Shown: piece after piece, positions 39,048-50,092 of the stretch | Layout: the number at the start of each line of letters is the position of its first letter | Position numbering within the stretch: the stretch's first letter is position 1 | Assembly: GCA_963801055.1 (NCBI GenBank) | Contig: CAWDDE010000008.1 | Location: 62,001-126,000, forward strand | Source: DASUPK01 sp963801055 | GTDB lineage: Bacteria; Actinomycetota; Thermoleophilia; Solirubrobacterales; 70-9 | DNA length: 64,000 nt | Direction of reading: 5' to 3' | Notes under the pieces: generated by a model | Seen by the model: the letters and a program-made list of their open reading frames with translations, nothing else | Database searches by the model: none | What the model was told of the DNA's origin: nothing | Position numbers and translations under genes: made by a program

Positions 39048-39483
39048 TCGAGCATCCCCTCCAAGCAGCTCGGCGGCGCGCTCGAGGGTACGGCGATCCT
39101 CGGCGGCGAGGCCATCCAGGCGCTTGGCGAGGTAGGCCGTCTTGCGGGCGCGGAGACGGCGGAGGAGCTGCCGCCCCTCAGGGGTCACACTCAGGATCGA
39201 GCGCGCGGCCGTCCTCGGGGTCCCTGACCCTCTCGAGCAGGCCCGCGACCTCCAGGTGGTGCACGATCCGCGTCGCTGTCGGCCGCTGGATTCGCTCCCG
39301 CTTGGCGAGCTCGCTCGGGGAGAGCGGGCCGTGGCGCTCGATCGTCGCGAGCGCGGCGGTCTGCGAGGGGCCCAGGTCGGTGCCGGCCTCCTGGCGCAGC
39401 CGCCTCGCCATACGGGTGATCGCCCACCTCAGGCGCGGGGCGAGGTCCTCCTGTACTTCTGGAAGTTCGGGAATGGTTTGCAT
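39044..39483 (-). CDS. MarR-family transcriptional regulator (frameshifted C-terminus)
   Basis: Starts at ATG 39483 (MQTIPELPEVQEDLAPRLRW). The winged helix is ALATIERHGPLSPSELAKRE, RIQRPTATRIVHHLEVAGLL, then the wing RVRDPEDGRA. After a shift near 39195 it continues SVTPEGRQLLRRLRARKTAY, then reaches TGA at 39044 after a second shift in a GGGG run near 39058. About 146 residues, normal for MarR. ctaattag (39486-39493), immediately before the start, is a plausible operator core, implying autoregulation together with the MFS gene. Confidence 0.8.
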
Positions 39484-39571
39484 CACTAATTAGCTTAGCG
39501 AATCAATATGAGATCAGTGGCGACCCCCGGCTGGAATGCATCCGTAGAAGACCGCTATTCGCCGGACGCCG

Positions 39572-40576
39572 TCAGGCGGCCTTGGCGGCCTGGCGCTCCG
39601 GCGCGATCCGGACCACGTCCCAGGCGAGCCCGAGCTTCTCGAGCATCCAGATCACCGCCGCCGACGGGTCGACCTGCTTCGCCTTCAGGCCGTGGACCGC
39701 CGAGCTCGGGAAGGCGTGATGGCTGTTGTGCCAGGCCTCGCCGAACGTCGGGATCGCCAGCCAGGCGAGGTTGCGTGACTCGTCGGTGGTCTCGAAGTCC
39801 CGCTTGCCGAACATGTGGCAGAGCGAGTTGATCGAGTAGGTGACGTGGTGCAGGACGAGGATCCGCATCGCGCCTCCCCAGAGCAGCCCGCTCAGCCCGG
39901 CGAGGACGGTGCCGCCGATCGCCACCCCCAGCCCGAACGGGATCGCCAAGCCGACCGCCGCCCAGAGCACGAAGGTCCGGTCGATGAAGCGGACCACCGG
40001 ATCCTTGAGCAGGTCGGGAGCGAAGCGCTTCTTGTTGCCGCGCTGGGTGTGGATGAAGAGCCAGCCGACGTGGGCGTGAAAGAAGCCCTTGAACTGGGCC
40101 CAGACCCCCTCGCCGTGTCCGACGTGGGGGCTGTGGGGATCGCCCTCCTTGTCGGAGAAGGCGTGGTGCTTGCGGTGGTCCGCCACCCAGGAGATCACCG
40201 GCCCCTCGATCGCGGCCGAGCCGAGGGCGCCGATCACGGCCCGCACCGCCGGCCCGGTCTTGAAGCTGCGGTGGGTGAAGAGGCGGTGGAAGCCGACCGT
40301 GATGCCGAAGCCGGTGGGGATGTAGATCAGGCCGAAGACGACGAAGTCGCTCCAGTGGAGCCAGCCTCCCCAGAGCTGCCAGGCGACGAAGCCGAGCATC
40401 AGGAACGGGACCACCGTGAGCAGCCCGGTGATGATCCGGTCGCGCGTCTCGTGTTCGACGGGCTGGACGGCATCGGCGAGCGGCGCGCGAGGTCGCGTCG
40501 GGGCGGGAATCGTGGGCCCCGCCGGTGCCGACGAGCCGGTGGGATGCGCTGTCGCTCCAGCGGCTGCGTCAGACAT
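39572..40576 (-). CDS. Acyl-CoA/acyl-lipid delta-9-type fatty acid desaturase
   Basis: 334 residues with the three histidine boxes of membrane di-iron desaturases: HRLFTH (about 96), HRKHH (about 133) and HNSHH (about 284). Four hydrophobic stretches are present (IITGLLTVVPFLMLGFVAW; FVVFGLIYIPTGFGITVG). It would insert a cis double bond in membrane acyl chains. It is divergent from a cyclopropane-fatty-acid synthase gene, a matching function because that enzyme modifies the resulting double bonds. A Pro/Ala-rich N-terminal tail is unusual but harmless. Confidence 0.9.
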   Translation of the reverse strand: MSDAAAGATAHPTGSSAPAGPTIPAPTRPRAPLADAVQPVEHETRDRIITGLLTVVPFLMLGFVAWQLWGGWLHWSDFVVFGLIYIPTGFGITVGFHRLFTHRSFKTGPAVRAVIGALGSAAIEGPVISWVADHRKHHAFSDKEGDPHSPHVGHGEGVWAQFKGFFHAHVGWLFIHTQRGNKKRFAPDLLKDPVVRFIDRTFVLWAAVGLAIPFGLGVAIGGTVLAGLSGLLWGGAMRILVLHHVTYSINSLCHMFGKRDFETTDESRNLAWLAIPTFGEAWHNSHHAFPSSAVHGLKAKQVDPSAAVIWMLEKLGLAWDVVRIAPERQAAKAA

Positions 40577-40730
40577 CTGTGTCTCCTTTGTGGTGGTCCT
40601 GGCCGAGCCGCTCCGGGCGCCGCCGTTTCGTCTCGGGTTCCGGTTGGCACCCTATCGGCATTCCTAAGCGATGGGTGAGATTCGGTCTCCCTAACACGAA
40701 TTGAATCTCGCGCCACGCTAGGGTCGGGCC

Positions 40731-41973
40731 ATGTCGACCGAGCCGCTGGTCAGCGAGATCGAGCGCGCCTTTCCCGAGCGGCCCTTCACGATCGAGCTCT
40801 GGGACGGCTCCCGGATCCCCTCGACCAGCGCAAACGGCGGCGGTCCGACCTTCACGGCCCGCTCCAAGGACGCGCTCGCCTATGCCGTCGCGGCCCCCGG
40901 CCAGCTCGGCCTCGGGCGGGCCTACGTCGCCGGGGAGATCGAGGTCGACGACATGGACGCGGTGATCGGGCTGCTCAACGAGTGGCGGCCGCCGCCGGTC
41001 GGCACCGCGACCAAGGCCCGGCTGATCGCCGCCGCCCTGCGCGCGGCCGGCGTTCGCCGCCCGCCCCCGGCGCCCAAGGCGGAGCTCCACCTGCGCGGCC
41101 GCAAGCACACCACCGAGCGCGACCGCGAGGCCGTCCGCCACCACTACGACGTCGGCAACGAGTTCTTCTCGCTCTTCCTCGACGAGTCGATGACCTACTC
41201 CTGCGCTTTCTTCTCACGGGTGTCGAAGCCCAAGGGACTTCTCTCTCGCGACGAGCCGCCCACCCTCGAGGAGGCCCAGGAGGCGAAGCTCGAGCTGGTC
41301 TGCACCAAGCTCGGCCTCGAGCCCGGCCAGCGGGTGCTCGACGTCGGCTGCGGCTGGGGGAGCTTCGTGATCCATGCCGCCTCGCGGCACGGCACAGAGG
41401 CGGTGGGGATCACGCTGTCCGAGCCGCAGGCGGAGCTGGCGCGAGAGCGGGTCGCAGCGGCCGGGCCTCGAGGACAAGGTCGAGATCCGGGTCCAGGACT
41501 ACCGCGAGCTGGCCGGCGAGGACTTCGATGCGGTCGCCTCGATCGGGATGGTCGAGCACGTCGGCGAGGCGCAGATCGATCGCTACGCCGAGCAGCTCGC
41601 CTCGATGCTGCGGCCGGGCGGGCGCCTCCTCAACCACGGCATCTCGCGGCTTCGCCACGGCCGCGTCGAGGGCGGCCCCTTCTCCGAGCGCTACGTCTTC
41701 CCCGACGGCGAGACCCTGCAGGTCTCGCGCGTCATCCTCGCCCTCGAGCGGGCGGGGTTCGTCGCCCAGCACGTCGAGGAGTTCGGCTCCGACTACGCCG
41801 AGACATTGCGGCACTGGATCGCGCGCCTCGACGAGCACCGCGAGCGGGCCGAGGAGCTCGCCGGTCCGGAGCGCCTGCGCGTCTGGCGGCTCTACCTGCG
41901 GGCGGCCCGCAACGGGTTCGAGATCGACTTCACCTCGGTCTACCAGGTGCTCTGTCGGCTCGGGGGGGCCTAA
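40731..41973 (+). CDS. cfa: Cyclopropane-fatty-acyl-phospholipid synthase (one frameshift)
   Basis: N-terminal lipid-binding part (MSTEPLVSEIERAFPERPF), then REAVRHHYDVGNEFFSLFLD and MTYSCAFF, the hallmark of CFA synthases. The SAM-binding motif is VLDVGCGWGSFVIHAASRHG. One shift near 41463 (in ggccgggcctcgagg) moves to the frame DKVEIRVQDYRELAGEDFDA...SIGMVEHVG, ending at 41973. About 413 residues. It uses SAM to add a methylene bridge to cis double bonds of membrane lipids. It is divergent from the desaturase. Confidence 0.85.
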
Positions 41974-42086
41974 CTGCTACCGTCCCGCGCGTTAGGCCGG
42001 TGATACCGGCAAAGGTGTGCGTAGCGCTCGCGTTGTTGCAGCATCAATGCTTCCTCGCGTTCGCAGCACAGGTAAGAGGAGGCGAG

Positions 42087-42293
42087 ATGCCTACCGGAAC
42101 CGTCAAGTGGTTCAGCAACGACAAGGGCTACGGGTTCATCACACCCGACGATGGCTCTAACGACGTGTTCGTCCATTTCAGCTCGATCGAGGGCGACGGC
42201 TACCGCTCGCTCGAGGAGGGCTCGAAGGTCGAGTACGAGACCGAGCAGGGCCCGAAGGGTCCGGCAGCGACCGGCGTGAAGCCGATCGGCTAG
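42087..42293 (+). CDS. Cold-shock protein (CspA family)
   Basis: 68 residues: MPTGTVKWFSNDKGYGFITP carries RNP-1-like KGYGFI, and DVFVHFSSI carries RNP-2. A strong ribosome-binding site (agaggaggcgag) precedes ATG 42087. It is a single-stranded nucleic-acid chaperone. A 5' leader of about 110 nt and a Rho-independent terminator after the stop indicate a monocistronic mRNA. Confidence 0.95.
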   Translation: MPTGTVKWFSNDKGYGFITPDDGSNDVFVHFSSIEGDGYRSLEEGSKVEYETEQGPKGPAATGVKPIG

Positions 42294-42321
42294 CTCGTTC
42301 GAACCACACTTCGGATCAGGG

Positions 42322-42352
42322 AGGGCCCTCTGCGGAGGGCCCTTTTCTTTTG
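42322..42352 (+). terminator. Rho-independent terminator after the cold-shock gene
   Basis: agggccctc, loop tgcg, gagggccct, then ttttcttt: a 9-bp perfect stem with a T-rich tail, the clearest intrinsic terminator in the window. Confidence 0.9.
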
Positions 42353-42446
42353 GCAGTCCACGACGGCACCGGCCTAACTGCCGCGGCGACAGACTCGCGA
42401 CATTTGGAGCACTTTGGTGCGTGCGTCCGCTGTAGCCTGAGCCGAG

Positions 42447-42680
42447 ATGGAGCGGGCAGCGTGGACCGACCAGCGCCTCGACGACCTGGCCGCCGCGATG
42501 CGGGATGGCTTCAGCCGGGTCGACCAGGACATCCGCGACCTTCGACTGGAGACGCGTGAGGGCTTCGCTCAGCTGCGAACCGAGATCAACGACCTGCGGT
42601 TGGTCATGCTGCGTGTGGGCGGTGCCATGATCGTCGGCCTGATCGGCGTGATCGCCGCCATCCTCGCCCGCGGGGTCTGA
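42447..42680 (+). CDS. C-tail-anchored coiled-coil microprotein, paralogue 1
   Basis: 77 residues. MERAAWTDQRLDDLAAAMRD opens an amphipathic heptad helix (FSRVDQDIRDLRLETREGF) ending in one membrane helix (MIVGLIGVIAAILARGV). Two paralogues at 46194 and 47916 share the start (ER.WT.ERLDDLA..MR.GF.RVD) and the end (IG.LAAILARG). The family is not recognised. Probably a membrane-anchored helical bundle. Confidence 0.7.
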   Translation: MERAAWTDQRLDDLAAAMRDGFSRVDQDIRDLRLETREGFAQLRTEINDLRLVMLRVGGAMIVGLIGVIAAILARGV

Positions 42681-42729
42681 CCGCGCCAACCAGACGGCTC
42701 CGCGGAGCCGCCGCGTCGCCGGGGCCCGC

Positions 42730-43722
42730 CTAGCGGTGCTTGACGCCCTCGCCCACGAAGTTCGCGAGCCGCGGCCCGGTGACCATGACGTCCTCGAGCG
42801 CGAGGTCGATCGCGTCGAGGGTGTCCCGGGTGAGCTCCACGCCCGAGGCCTCGACGTTCGAGTAGACCTGCTCCGGCCGTGAGGCGCCGGTGATCGCGGA
42901 GGCGACGTTCTCCTCCCGCAGCACCCAGGCGAGCGCCATCTGCGCCATGCTGAGGCCGGCCTGCTCGGCGATCGAATTCAGGCCCTGCACCGCCTCGAGC
43001 AGCTCATCCGAGCGGTAGCGGTCCATCGCCCAGTTCATCGACTCGGAGGCGGCGCGGGAGTCCTCCGGCGGCGGCTCGCCGGGCGTGTACTTGCCGGTCA
43101 GCACTCCCTGCGCGAGCGGGGACCAGACGATCTGCGAGATGCTCGTGCTCCCTGCAGAAGGGGATCAGCTCGGCCTCGGGCGCCCGCCAGATCATGTTGT
43201 ACTGCGGCTGGGAGGAGACGAACTTCTTCGTGTTCGGGACCTCGAGCGAGGCCTCGATCTGCTCGACCGTCCACTCGCTGAAGCCGATCTCTCGCACCTT
43301 GCCGGCCTCGACACCTCGGTGAGGGCCTCCATCGTCTCCTCGATCGGCGTCTCGGGGTCGGGGCGGTGGCACTGGTAGAGGTCGACGTAGTCGGTCTGCA
43401 GGCGCTCGAGCGAGGCGTCGAGCTGCTTGTGGACCTCCTCGCGGGAGAGGCCGCCGCTGTTCTCGTCCATCGGGAAGAAGAGCTTGGTGGCGAGGATGAA
43501 CTCCTGGCGCCTGAAGTTCTTGAGGATCTCGCCCCAGGCCGTCTCGGCCGCGCCCTGGCCGTAGACGTTGGCGGTGTCGAAGAAGTTGATCCCGACCTCG
43601 AGGGCGGCGATGGTGCAGGCCTCGGTGTGCTCGCGCTCCACCCCACCGGAGTAGGTGAGCCAGGAGCCGAGCGAGATCTCGGAGACCTCGATGTCGGAAT
43701 CGCCGAGCCGGCGGAAGTTCAC
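42730..43722 (-). CDS. Aldo/keto reductase (frameshifted)
   Basis: MNFRRLGDSDIEVSEISLGS is the usual AKR opening. Catalytic residues are visible: Asp/Tyr in FFDTANVYGQG, Lys in FILATKLFF, His in YQCHRPDPETP. Frames shift near 43312 and 43150; the last part (VLTGKYTPGEPPPEDSRA, AWVLREENVASAITGASRPE) ends at 42730. About 330 residues, as in YajO/KCNAB-like AKRs, which use NADPH to reduce carbonyls. Confidence 0.85.
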
Positions 43723-43965
43723 CTCGCCACCCTACCCAACCGCTTTCGTCGGCAATCGCGTGTAAATCCGGCCGTTTCCGGGGAGAGTCGGGCCGAGGAG
43801 GGATTTCAGGGGTGAGCAAGGACGCAAACCGAGATGCCGATGTCCGGAAGGCGACTCTGGTCGACGTGATCCGGCGCCTTCCGCTCACCTCCGCGAGTTG
43901 CCTCGAACCACAAGCGCGGGTCGGGGTCGCGCGAGCCTGCGTCCTGACTTAGGGGGACGCAAAGC

Positions 43966-44008
43966 GGGGAGGTGGAGCCCGGTGCTAGGTACACCGGGCC
44001 CCTCCCCT
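43966..44008 (-). terminator. Extended hairpin downstream of the SnoaL-like gene
   Basis: ggggaggtggagcccggtg, loop ctaggta, caccgggcccctcccc form a long stem directly after the stop at 44020, reading on the minus strand. No T-tract follows. The 243 bp to its left (43723-43965) holds no gene. Confidence 0.65.
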
Positions 44009-44019
44009 GTTCGGCCGAT

Positions 44020-44412
44020 TCAGCTCCAGGCGGCGGCCCAGGCCTCCTGGTCGGGCTTGTTCTCGAACCGCGCGACCTTGCCGTCCCTCATCTCGAAGAC
44101 GTGCTCGAAGGCCCCGTCGAGCTCGGCGCCGCTCTTCGCCTTGCCCCTGAAGCGGCCGGTGACCACGATCCGGTCTCCCTGGTCGTCGAAGTTCTCGGGG
44201 TCGGCCCGGAACTCGTCGAAGTACTGCGCGATCGTGCTGAACACGTCGTCGCCGACGCTCTGCGGACTGTTGAACGTGCCGGATGGGGCATTGCCGCCGC
44301 CCGGCTCGACCCATACGACGTCCTCGACGAGGATCTCCAGCACCCCCTGCGGGTTGCCGCTGTTGAAGTCGTCGTAGGCGCCGCGAATCGTCTCCACATC
44401 CTGTTCCGACAT
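44020..44412 (-). CDS. SnoaL/NTF2-like protein
   Basis: 130 residues: MSEQDVETIRGAYDDFNSGN, VEDVVWVEPGGG, IVVTGRFRGKAKSGAE, FEHVFEMRDGKVARFENKPD. This is the typical ketosteroid-isomerase-like cone fold of SnoaL_2 proteins, with the usual closing RDGK motif. ATG 44412 is preceded by gaggagaagcc. It is intact, with its own terminator. Confidence 0.85.
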   Translation of the reverse strand: MSEQDVETIRGAYDDFNSGNPQGVLEILVEDVVWVEPGGGNAPSGTFNSPQSVGDDVFSTIAQYFDEFRADPENFDDQGDRIVVTGRFRGKAKSGAELDGAFEHVFEMRDGKVARFENKPDQEAWAAAWS

Positions 44413-44495
44413 GGCTTCTCCTCTCCTCTATGTGCCCCGCGCCAACCCTATGCCGGTCGGGCCGGGGAGTGCAAGGCCTGGTGGCGGCGTTCAGC

Positions 44496-44654
44496 CCAAC
44501 CCGGCCGCCTCGCGGGCCCCATCCCAGCTCAGGTACCCCTGTTGGCGGGCTTGTAGAACCACTCCCAGAACTCGAGCGATCCGGGGTCCACCGGCGGCAG
44601 TATCGCCGCCTGTGGTCCAATCCGTTCTGCGCGCGTCCGCGTAGCCCCGACCAT
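44496..44654 (-). CDS. Possible small conserved protein (about 52 residues, one frameshift)
   Basis: From ATG 44654 the frame reads AAILPPVDPGSLEFWEWFYK then PANRG; a single extra g in caacaggggtacc then cuts it. In the next frame it continues YLSWDGAREAAGLG with TGA near 44496. The aromatic FWEWFYKPANRG stretch has normal coding character. The first codons overlap the divergent LLM gene. Weak evidence. Confidence 0.3.
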
Positions 44655-45699
44655 GACCCCGCCCGACACCACCGAGAAGGCCGGCTCGCAGCAGGACGGC
44701 GGCCCGCGGGTCGGCGCCGGCATCACGCCCTTCCAGGCCGACGCGGAGGCGACGATCCGGCTCGCGGTGGGTGCGGAGAGGCTCGGGTACTGGCGCTTCG
44801 GGGCGGCCGAGGGCTGGACCCAGGACGCGGTCGTGCTGCTCACCCAGATCGCGGGGGTCACCTCGCGAATCCGGCTCGCCACGGGGGTGCTCTCGGTCTG
44901 GAGCCGCACCCCGGCGGCGATCGCGATGGCCGCGGCGGGCCTGCAGCGGGCATCCGAGGGCCGCTTCGAGCTCGGCCTCGGGGCCAGCAGCCCGCCGCTG
45001 GTCGAGGGCCTGCACGGGCTGATCTGGGACCAGCCGGTCGGGCAGATGCGCAAGACACTCGTCGCCGTCAGGGCGCTGCTCGCGGGTGACCGGGTGCCGC
45101 TCGAGCGAGAGGGCGTCAGAGCGCTGCGCCTAGGGGCGCCGCCCGACACGCCGGTGCCGATCTCCCTGGCGGCCCTCGCGCCCGCCTCGGTCCGCCTCGC
45201 CGGCGAGCTCGCCGACAAATGGCTGCCCTTCCTCTGGGCGCGGTCACGATTGGCCGACGGGCGCGCCCTGCTCGCCGAGGGCGAGGCGCGCGCCGAGGCC
45301 CCCACCCCGACCGCCGTCACCGCCAGCGTCCCGCTGGCGATCGGGGAGGACGAGGCGGCGACTCGGCAGATCGCCGCGAGCTGGCTGATCGCCTACCTGA
45401 CTCGGATGGGCCCGATCTATCCGCGGATGCTCCGCGATCACTTCGGATTCGCGCGGGAGGTGGATGCGCTGCTCGCCGCCAACGAGGGCGACGGGCCGCC
45501 CCAGCTGCCCGCGGCGGCGGAGCCGCTGGCGCGAGAGGTGACCGTGATGGGCACCTACGCGGAGGCGCCGGACGCCGTCCGGGCCTGGCTCGCGGCCGGG
45601 GCGGACGCGATCGACCTGGTGCTGCCCCTCGGATTGCCCGAGGAGCAGCTCCACGAGATGCTCGCGGCCGCCGCGCCCGCCGCGGTCCCGACCGCCTGA
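44653..45699 (+). CDS. LLM-class flavin (F420-type) oxidoreductase
   Basis: 348 residues with the bacterial luciferase-like fold: LAVGAERLGYWRFGAAEGWT, VTSRIRLATGVLSVWSRTPA, SEGRFELGLGASSPPLVEGL, GTYAEAPDAVRAWLAAGADA. In actinobacteria such enzymes usually use F420, but cofactor specificity is not shown here. It is intact. A hypothetical gene follows after 37 bp on the same strand. Confidence 0.85.
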   Translation: MTPPDTTEKAGSQQDGGPRVGAGITPFQADAEATIRLAVGAERLGYWRFGAAEGWTQDAVVLLTQIAGVTSRIRLATGVLSVWSRTPAAIAMAAAGLQRASEGRFELGLGASSPPLVEGLHGLIWDQPVGQMRKTLVAVRALLAGDRVPLEREGVRALRLGAPPDTPVPISLAALAPASVRLAGELADKWLPFLWARSRLADGRALLAEGEARAEAPTPTAVTASVPLAIGEDEAATRQIAASWLIAYLTRMGPIYPRMLRDHFGFAREVDALLAANEGDGPPQLPAAAEPLAREVTVMGTYAEAPDAVRAWLAAGADAIDLVLPLGLPEEQLHEMLAAAAPAAVPTA

Positions 45700-45736
45700 G
45701 GGGAGAGCTTCCGCCGCCGCTCCCTTAGGAGCGGCA

Positions 45737-46162
45737 GTGAGTCCCTCCCTCACCAAGAGCGGATCCGCCGCGGGCGCCAGGTCGGCCAAGCCGACCCTGG
45801 CGCCCGCGGACAAGCTCAAGCGCGAGATCCAGGCCGTCCTCACCGACGAGCTCCGCAGCGACGAGCACCGCCTCGGCCACGGCCGCTACGACGGCTTCGC
45901 CTACCCCGCCGCCGAGGCCTACTTCCACCTCGCCGGCGGCTACGCCGCCGGTCTCCAGCCGATGCAGCTGAAACGCCGTGGGAAGAGCCACTGGTGGCTC
46001 CTCGACAAGGACGGCCGCGTCATCGACCTCACCCTCGCCCCGCGCGAGACCTCCGACTTCCCGTACCAGCGCGGCCACCGCCGCCCATTCCGCTACACGC
46101 CGGCCGGGATCTCCCGCCGGGCGCAGACGATCGTGGAGCTGGTCCGGGCAACTCGTGGCTGA
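45737..46162 (+). CDS. Uncharacterised 141-residue protein
   Basis: GTG 45737 follows ttaggagcgg, a good ribosome-binding site. An Ala/Ser-rich head leads to KREIQAVLTDELRSDEHRLG, FAYPAAEAYFHLAGGYAAGL, KSHWWLLDKDGRVIDLTLAP, and RPFRYTPAGISRRAQTIVEL. The second half resembles proteins handling modified bases or small ligands, but I cannot name a family. It precedes the second microprotein. Confidence 0.65.
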   Translation: MSPSLTKSGSAAGARSAKPTLAPADKLKREIQAVLTDELRSDEHRLGHGRYDGFAYPAAEAYFHLAGGYAAGLQPMQLKRRGKSHWWLLDKDGRVIDLTLAPRETSDFPYQRGHRRPFRYTPAGISRRAQTIVELVRATRG

Positions 46163-46193
46163 GGAGCGCCCGCCGGACTATTCTGGTTCGGCG

Positions 46194-46448
46194 ATGGCAC
46201 GCGAGAGGTGGACCGATGAACGGCTCGACGACCTGGCCGGTGCGATGCGTGGAGGCTTCGACCGGGTGGATCGCAGTTTCGAGCGCGTGGATCGGCGATT
46301 TGAGCAGGTGGATCGGAACTTCGAGCGTGTGCACGAGGACATCCGTGAGCTCCGCCAGACGATGTTGCGAGGTGGCGCCGCCCTGATCGCCACGCAGATG
46401 ATCGGTTTCCTCGGCGTGCTCGCCGCGATCCTCGCCCGCGGCGCGTAG
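46194..46448 (+). CDS. C-tail-anchored coiled-coil microprotein, paralogue 2
   Basis: 84 residues. MARERWTDERLDDLAGAMRG, then four RVD-type heptads (FERVDRRFEQVDRNFERVHE), one more than paralogue 1, and a membrane helix (MIGFLGVLAAILARGA). The different number of heptads suggests expansion by unequal exchange. It lies between a hypothetical gene and an oxidase gene. Confidence 0.7.
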   Translation: MARERWTDERLDDLAGAMRGGFDRVDRSFERVDRRFEQVDRNFERVHEDIRELRQTMLRGGAALIATQMIGFLGVLAAILARGA

Positions 46449-46531
46449 CTTCACCACACAATCGACGGCTCGACTCCGTGGTATCCCCCGATGCGAGTGC
46501 GGGGAGTCGCGCTAGGGTCGGGGCGACCGCG

Positions 46532-47912
46532 ATGGGTAAGAACGCGCACCCGCCAAGCCTCTGGCTCGACCCGGCGCCCGAGCCCGGGCCACCGCTGGAG
46601 GGAGACGTGAGCTGCGATTGCGTGGTGATCGGCGCCGGCTACACCGGCCTCTCGGCGGCCTTGGCGATGGCCGAGGCGGGCGCCGACGTGGTGGTGCTGG
46701 AGCGCGACTACGCCGGCTTCGGCGCCAGCGGCCGCAACGCCGGCCACCTCACCCCGACGATCGGCAAGGACCTCCCCACCCTGCTCCGCCTCTACGGCCG
46801 CGAGCGCGGCGGCGCCCTGGTGCGGCTGGCCGAGGAGGCGGTGGAGCGCGTGGAAGCGACGATCGCCGACCGCGGCATCGACTGCGACTACGAGCCCTCG
46901 GGCAACGTGCTCGCCGGGATCCACCCCGGCCACGCGCCGATCCTCGAGAAGGCGGCCAGTGCCGCCAGCGGAGCTGGGCGGCTCGATGCGGCTGCTCTCG
47001 GCCGAGGAGCTCGGCGAGCGCGGCCTGCCCGCCTTCGTCTCCTGCGGCTACCTGGAGGAGAAGGGCGGGATCCTCGATCCCGGCAAGTACGTCCGCGGCC
47101 TGCGCGAGGCGGCGGTCGGCGCGGGGGCGAAGCTGTTCGAGGACACCCGGGTGAGCGCGATCACCGAGGGCACCGGGCCCGCGCCCGGCGGGGTCAGGAT
47201 CGAGACCCCGCGCGGGCGGGTGAGCGCCGAGAGCTGCGTGCTCGCCACCAACGCCTACACCCCGGAGCTCGGCTACCTGCGGAGCCACGTCGTCCCGCTG
47301 CGGGTCTCGCTGTTCGCCACCGAGCCGCTCTCGGAGGAGGAGCGCGAGCGGGTCGGCTGGCCCGGTCGCGAGGGCATCTACACCGCCCACGAGGTGCTGG
47401 AGAGCTTCCGGCTCACCGCCGACGATCGCATCGTCGGCGGCTCGCGCTTCATCGCCTACGCCTTCGGCAGCCGCGTCCCGCCCGACGACGATCCCGAGGT
47501 CGCCGCCGGCCTCAAGCGGATGTTCCGCGCCCGCTTCCCCGAGCTCCCCGATCTCGTCGTCGAGCGCACCTGGTCCGGCCCGATCGCGATCTCGCTCGAC
47601 TTCCTCCCCTCGATCGGCCGCACCGGCACGGGAGACAACATCTTCTACGCGATCGGCTGCGCCGGCCACGGCGTCGCGATGATGAGCCACCTCGGCACCC
47701 AGCTCGCCGGCATGGTCCTGCGCGGCGAGCCCGGCCCCGCCGCCCTCACCACCCGCCGCCGCATCCCGATGCCGCCCGAGCCCTTCCGCTGGCTGGTCGC
47801 CAAGGGGATCATCTCCGCCCTCGAAGCCCTCGACCGCCGCACGGACCGCAAGGCCCAACCACGGGTCAGGGCTGAGGGGAGAGTCGCGCGCGAGACCGCC
47901 TTATCCTCATGA
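46532..47912 (+). CDS. FAD-dependent amine/amino-acid oxidase (DAO; gamma-glutamylputrescine oxidase-like), one frameshift
   Basis: I choose ATG 46532 (MGKNAHPPSLWLDPA). The Rossmann motif is CVVIGAGYTGLSAALAMAEA, followed by VLERDYAGFGASGRNAGHLT, typical of PuuB-like oxidases. A shift near 46968 moves to ELGGSMRLLSAEELGERGLP; the end has FYAIGCAGHGVAMMSHLGTQ, the conserved DAO C-terminus. About 460 residues. It would oxidise an amine or N-methyl amino acid to the imine, producing hydrogen peroxide. The next gene starts 4 bp after its stop. Confidence 0.8.
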
Positions 47913-47915
47913 GAG

Positions 47916-48170
47916 ATGGAGCGCTCCACTTGGACCAACGAGCGACTCGACGACATGGCCGCGAACATGCGGCAGGGGTTCGAGCGTGTTGATCAGAACT
48001 TCGCGCGCGTGGATCAGGACATCCGCCACCTGCGCAGCGATCTGAACAGCGGCTTCCAGGAACTGCGCGGCGATATCAACGCCCTCCGGGCGCTCATGTT
48101 CCGCTTCAACAGCGCCATCATCGTCGCCCTCATAGGAGCGCTCGCCGCCATCCTCGCCCGCGGCGGCTGA
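47916..48170 (+). CDS. C-tail-anchored coiled-coil microprotein, paralogue 3
   Basis: 84 residues. MERSTWTNERLDDMAANMRQ, heptads (FERVDQNFARVDQDIRHLRS), GFQELRGDINALRALMF, and the terminal helix IIVALIGALAAILARGG. It starts 4 bp after the oxidase stop, so it may be co-translated with it. See paralogue 1 for family features. Confidence 0.7.
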   Translation: MERSTWTNERLDDMAANMRQGFERVDQNFARVDQDIRHLRSDLNSGFQELRGDINALRALMFRFNSAIIVALIGALAAILARGG

Positions 48171-48231
48171 GCTCAGCGCCGGATCGCATTCGCCTCGGGT
48201 ATCCGACCGCGCTCTGCGCCAAGGTGGGCGG

Positions 48232-50092
<1,861 letters not shown>

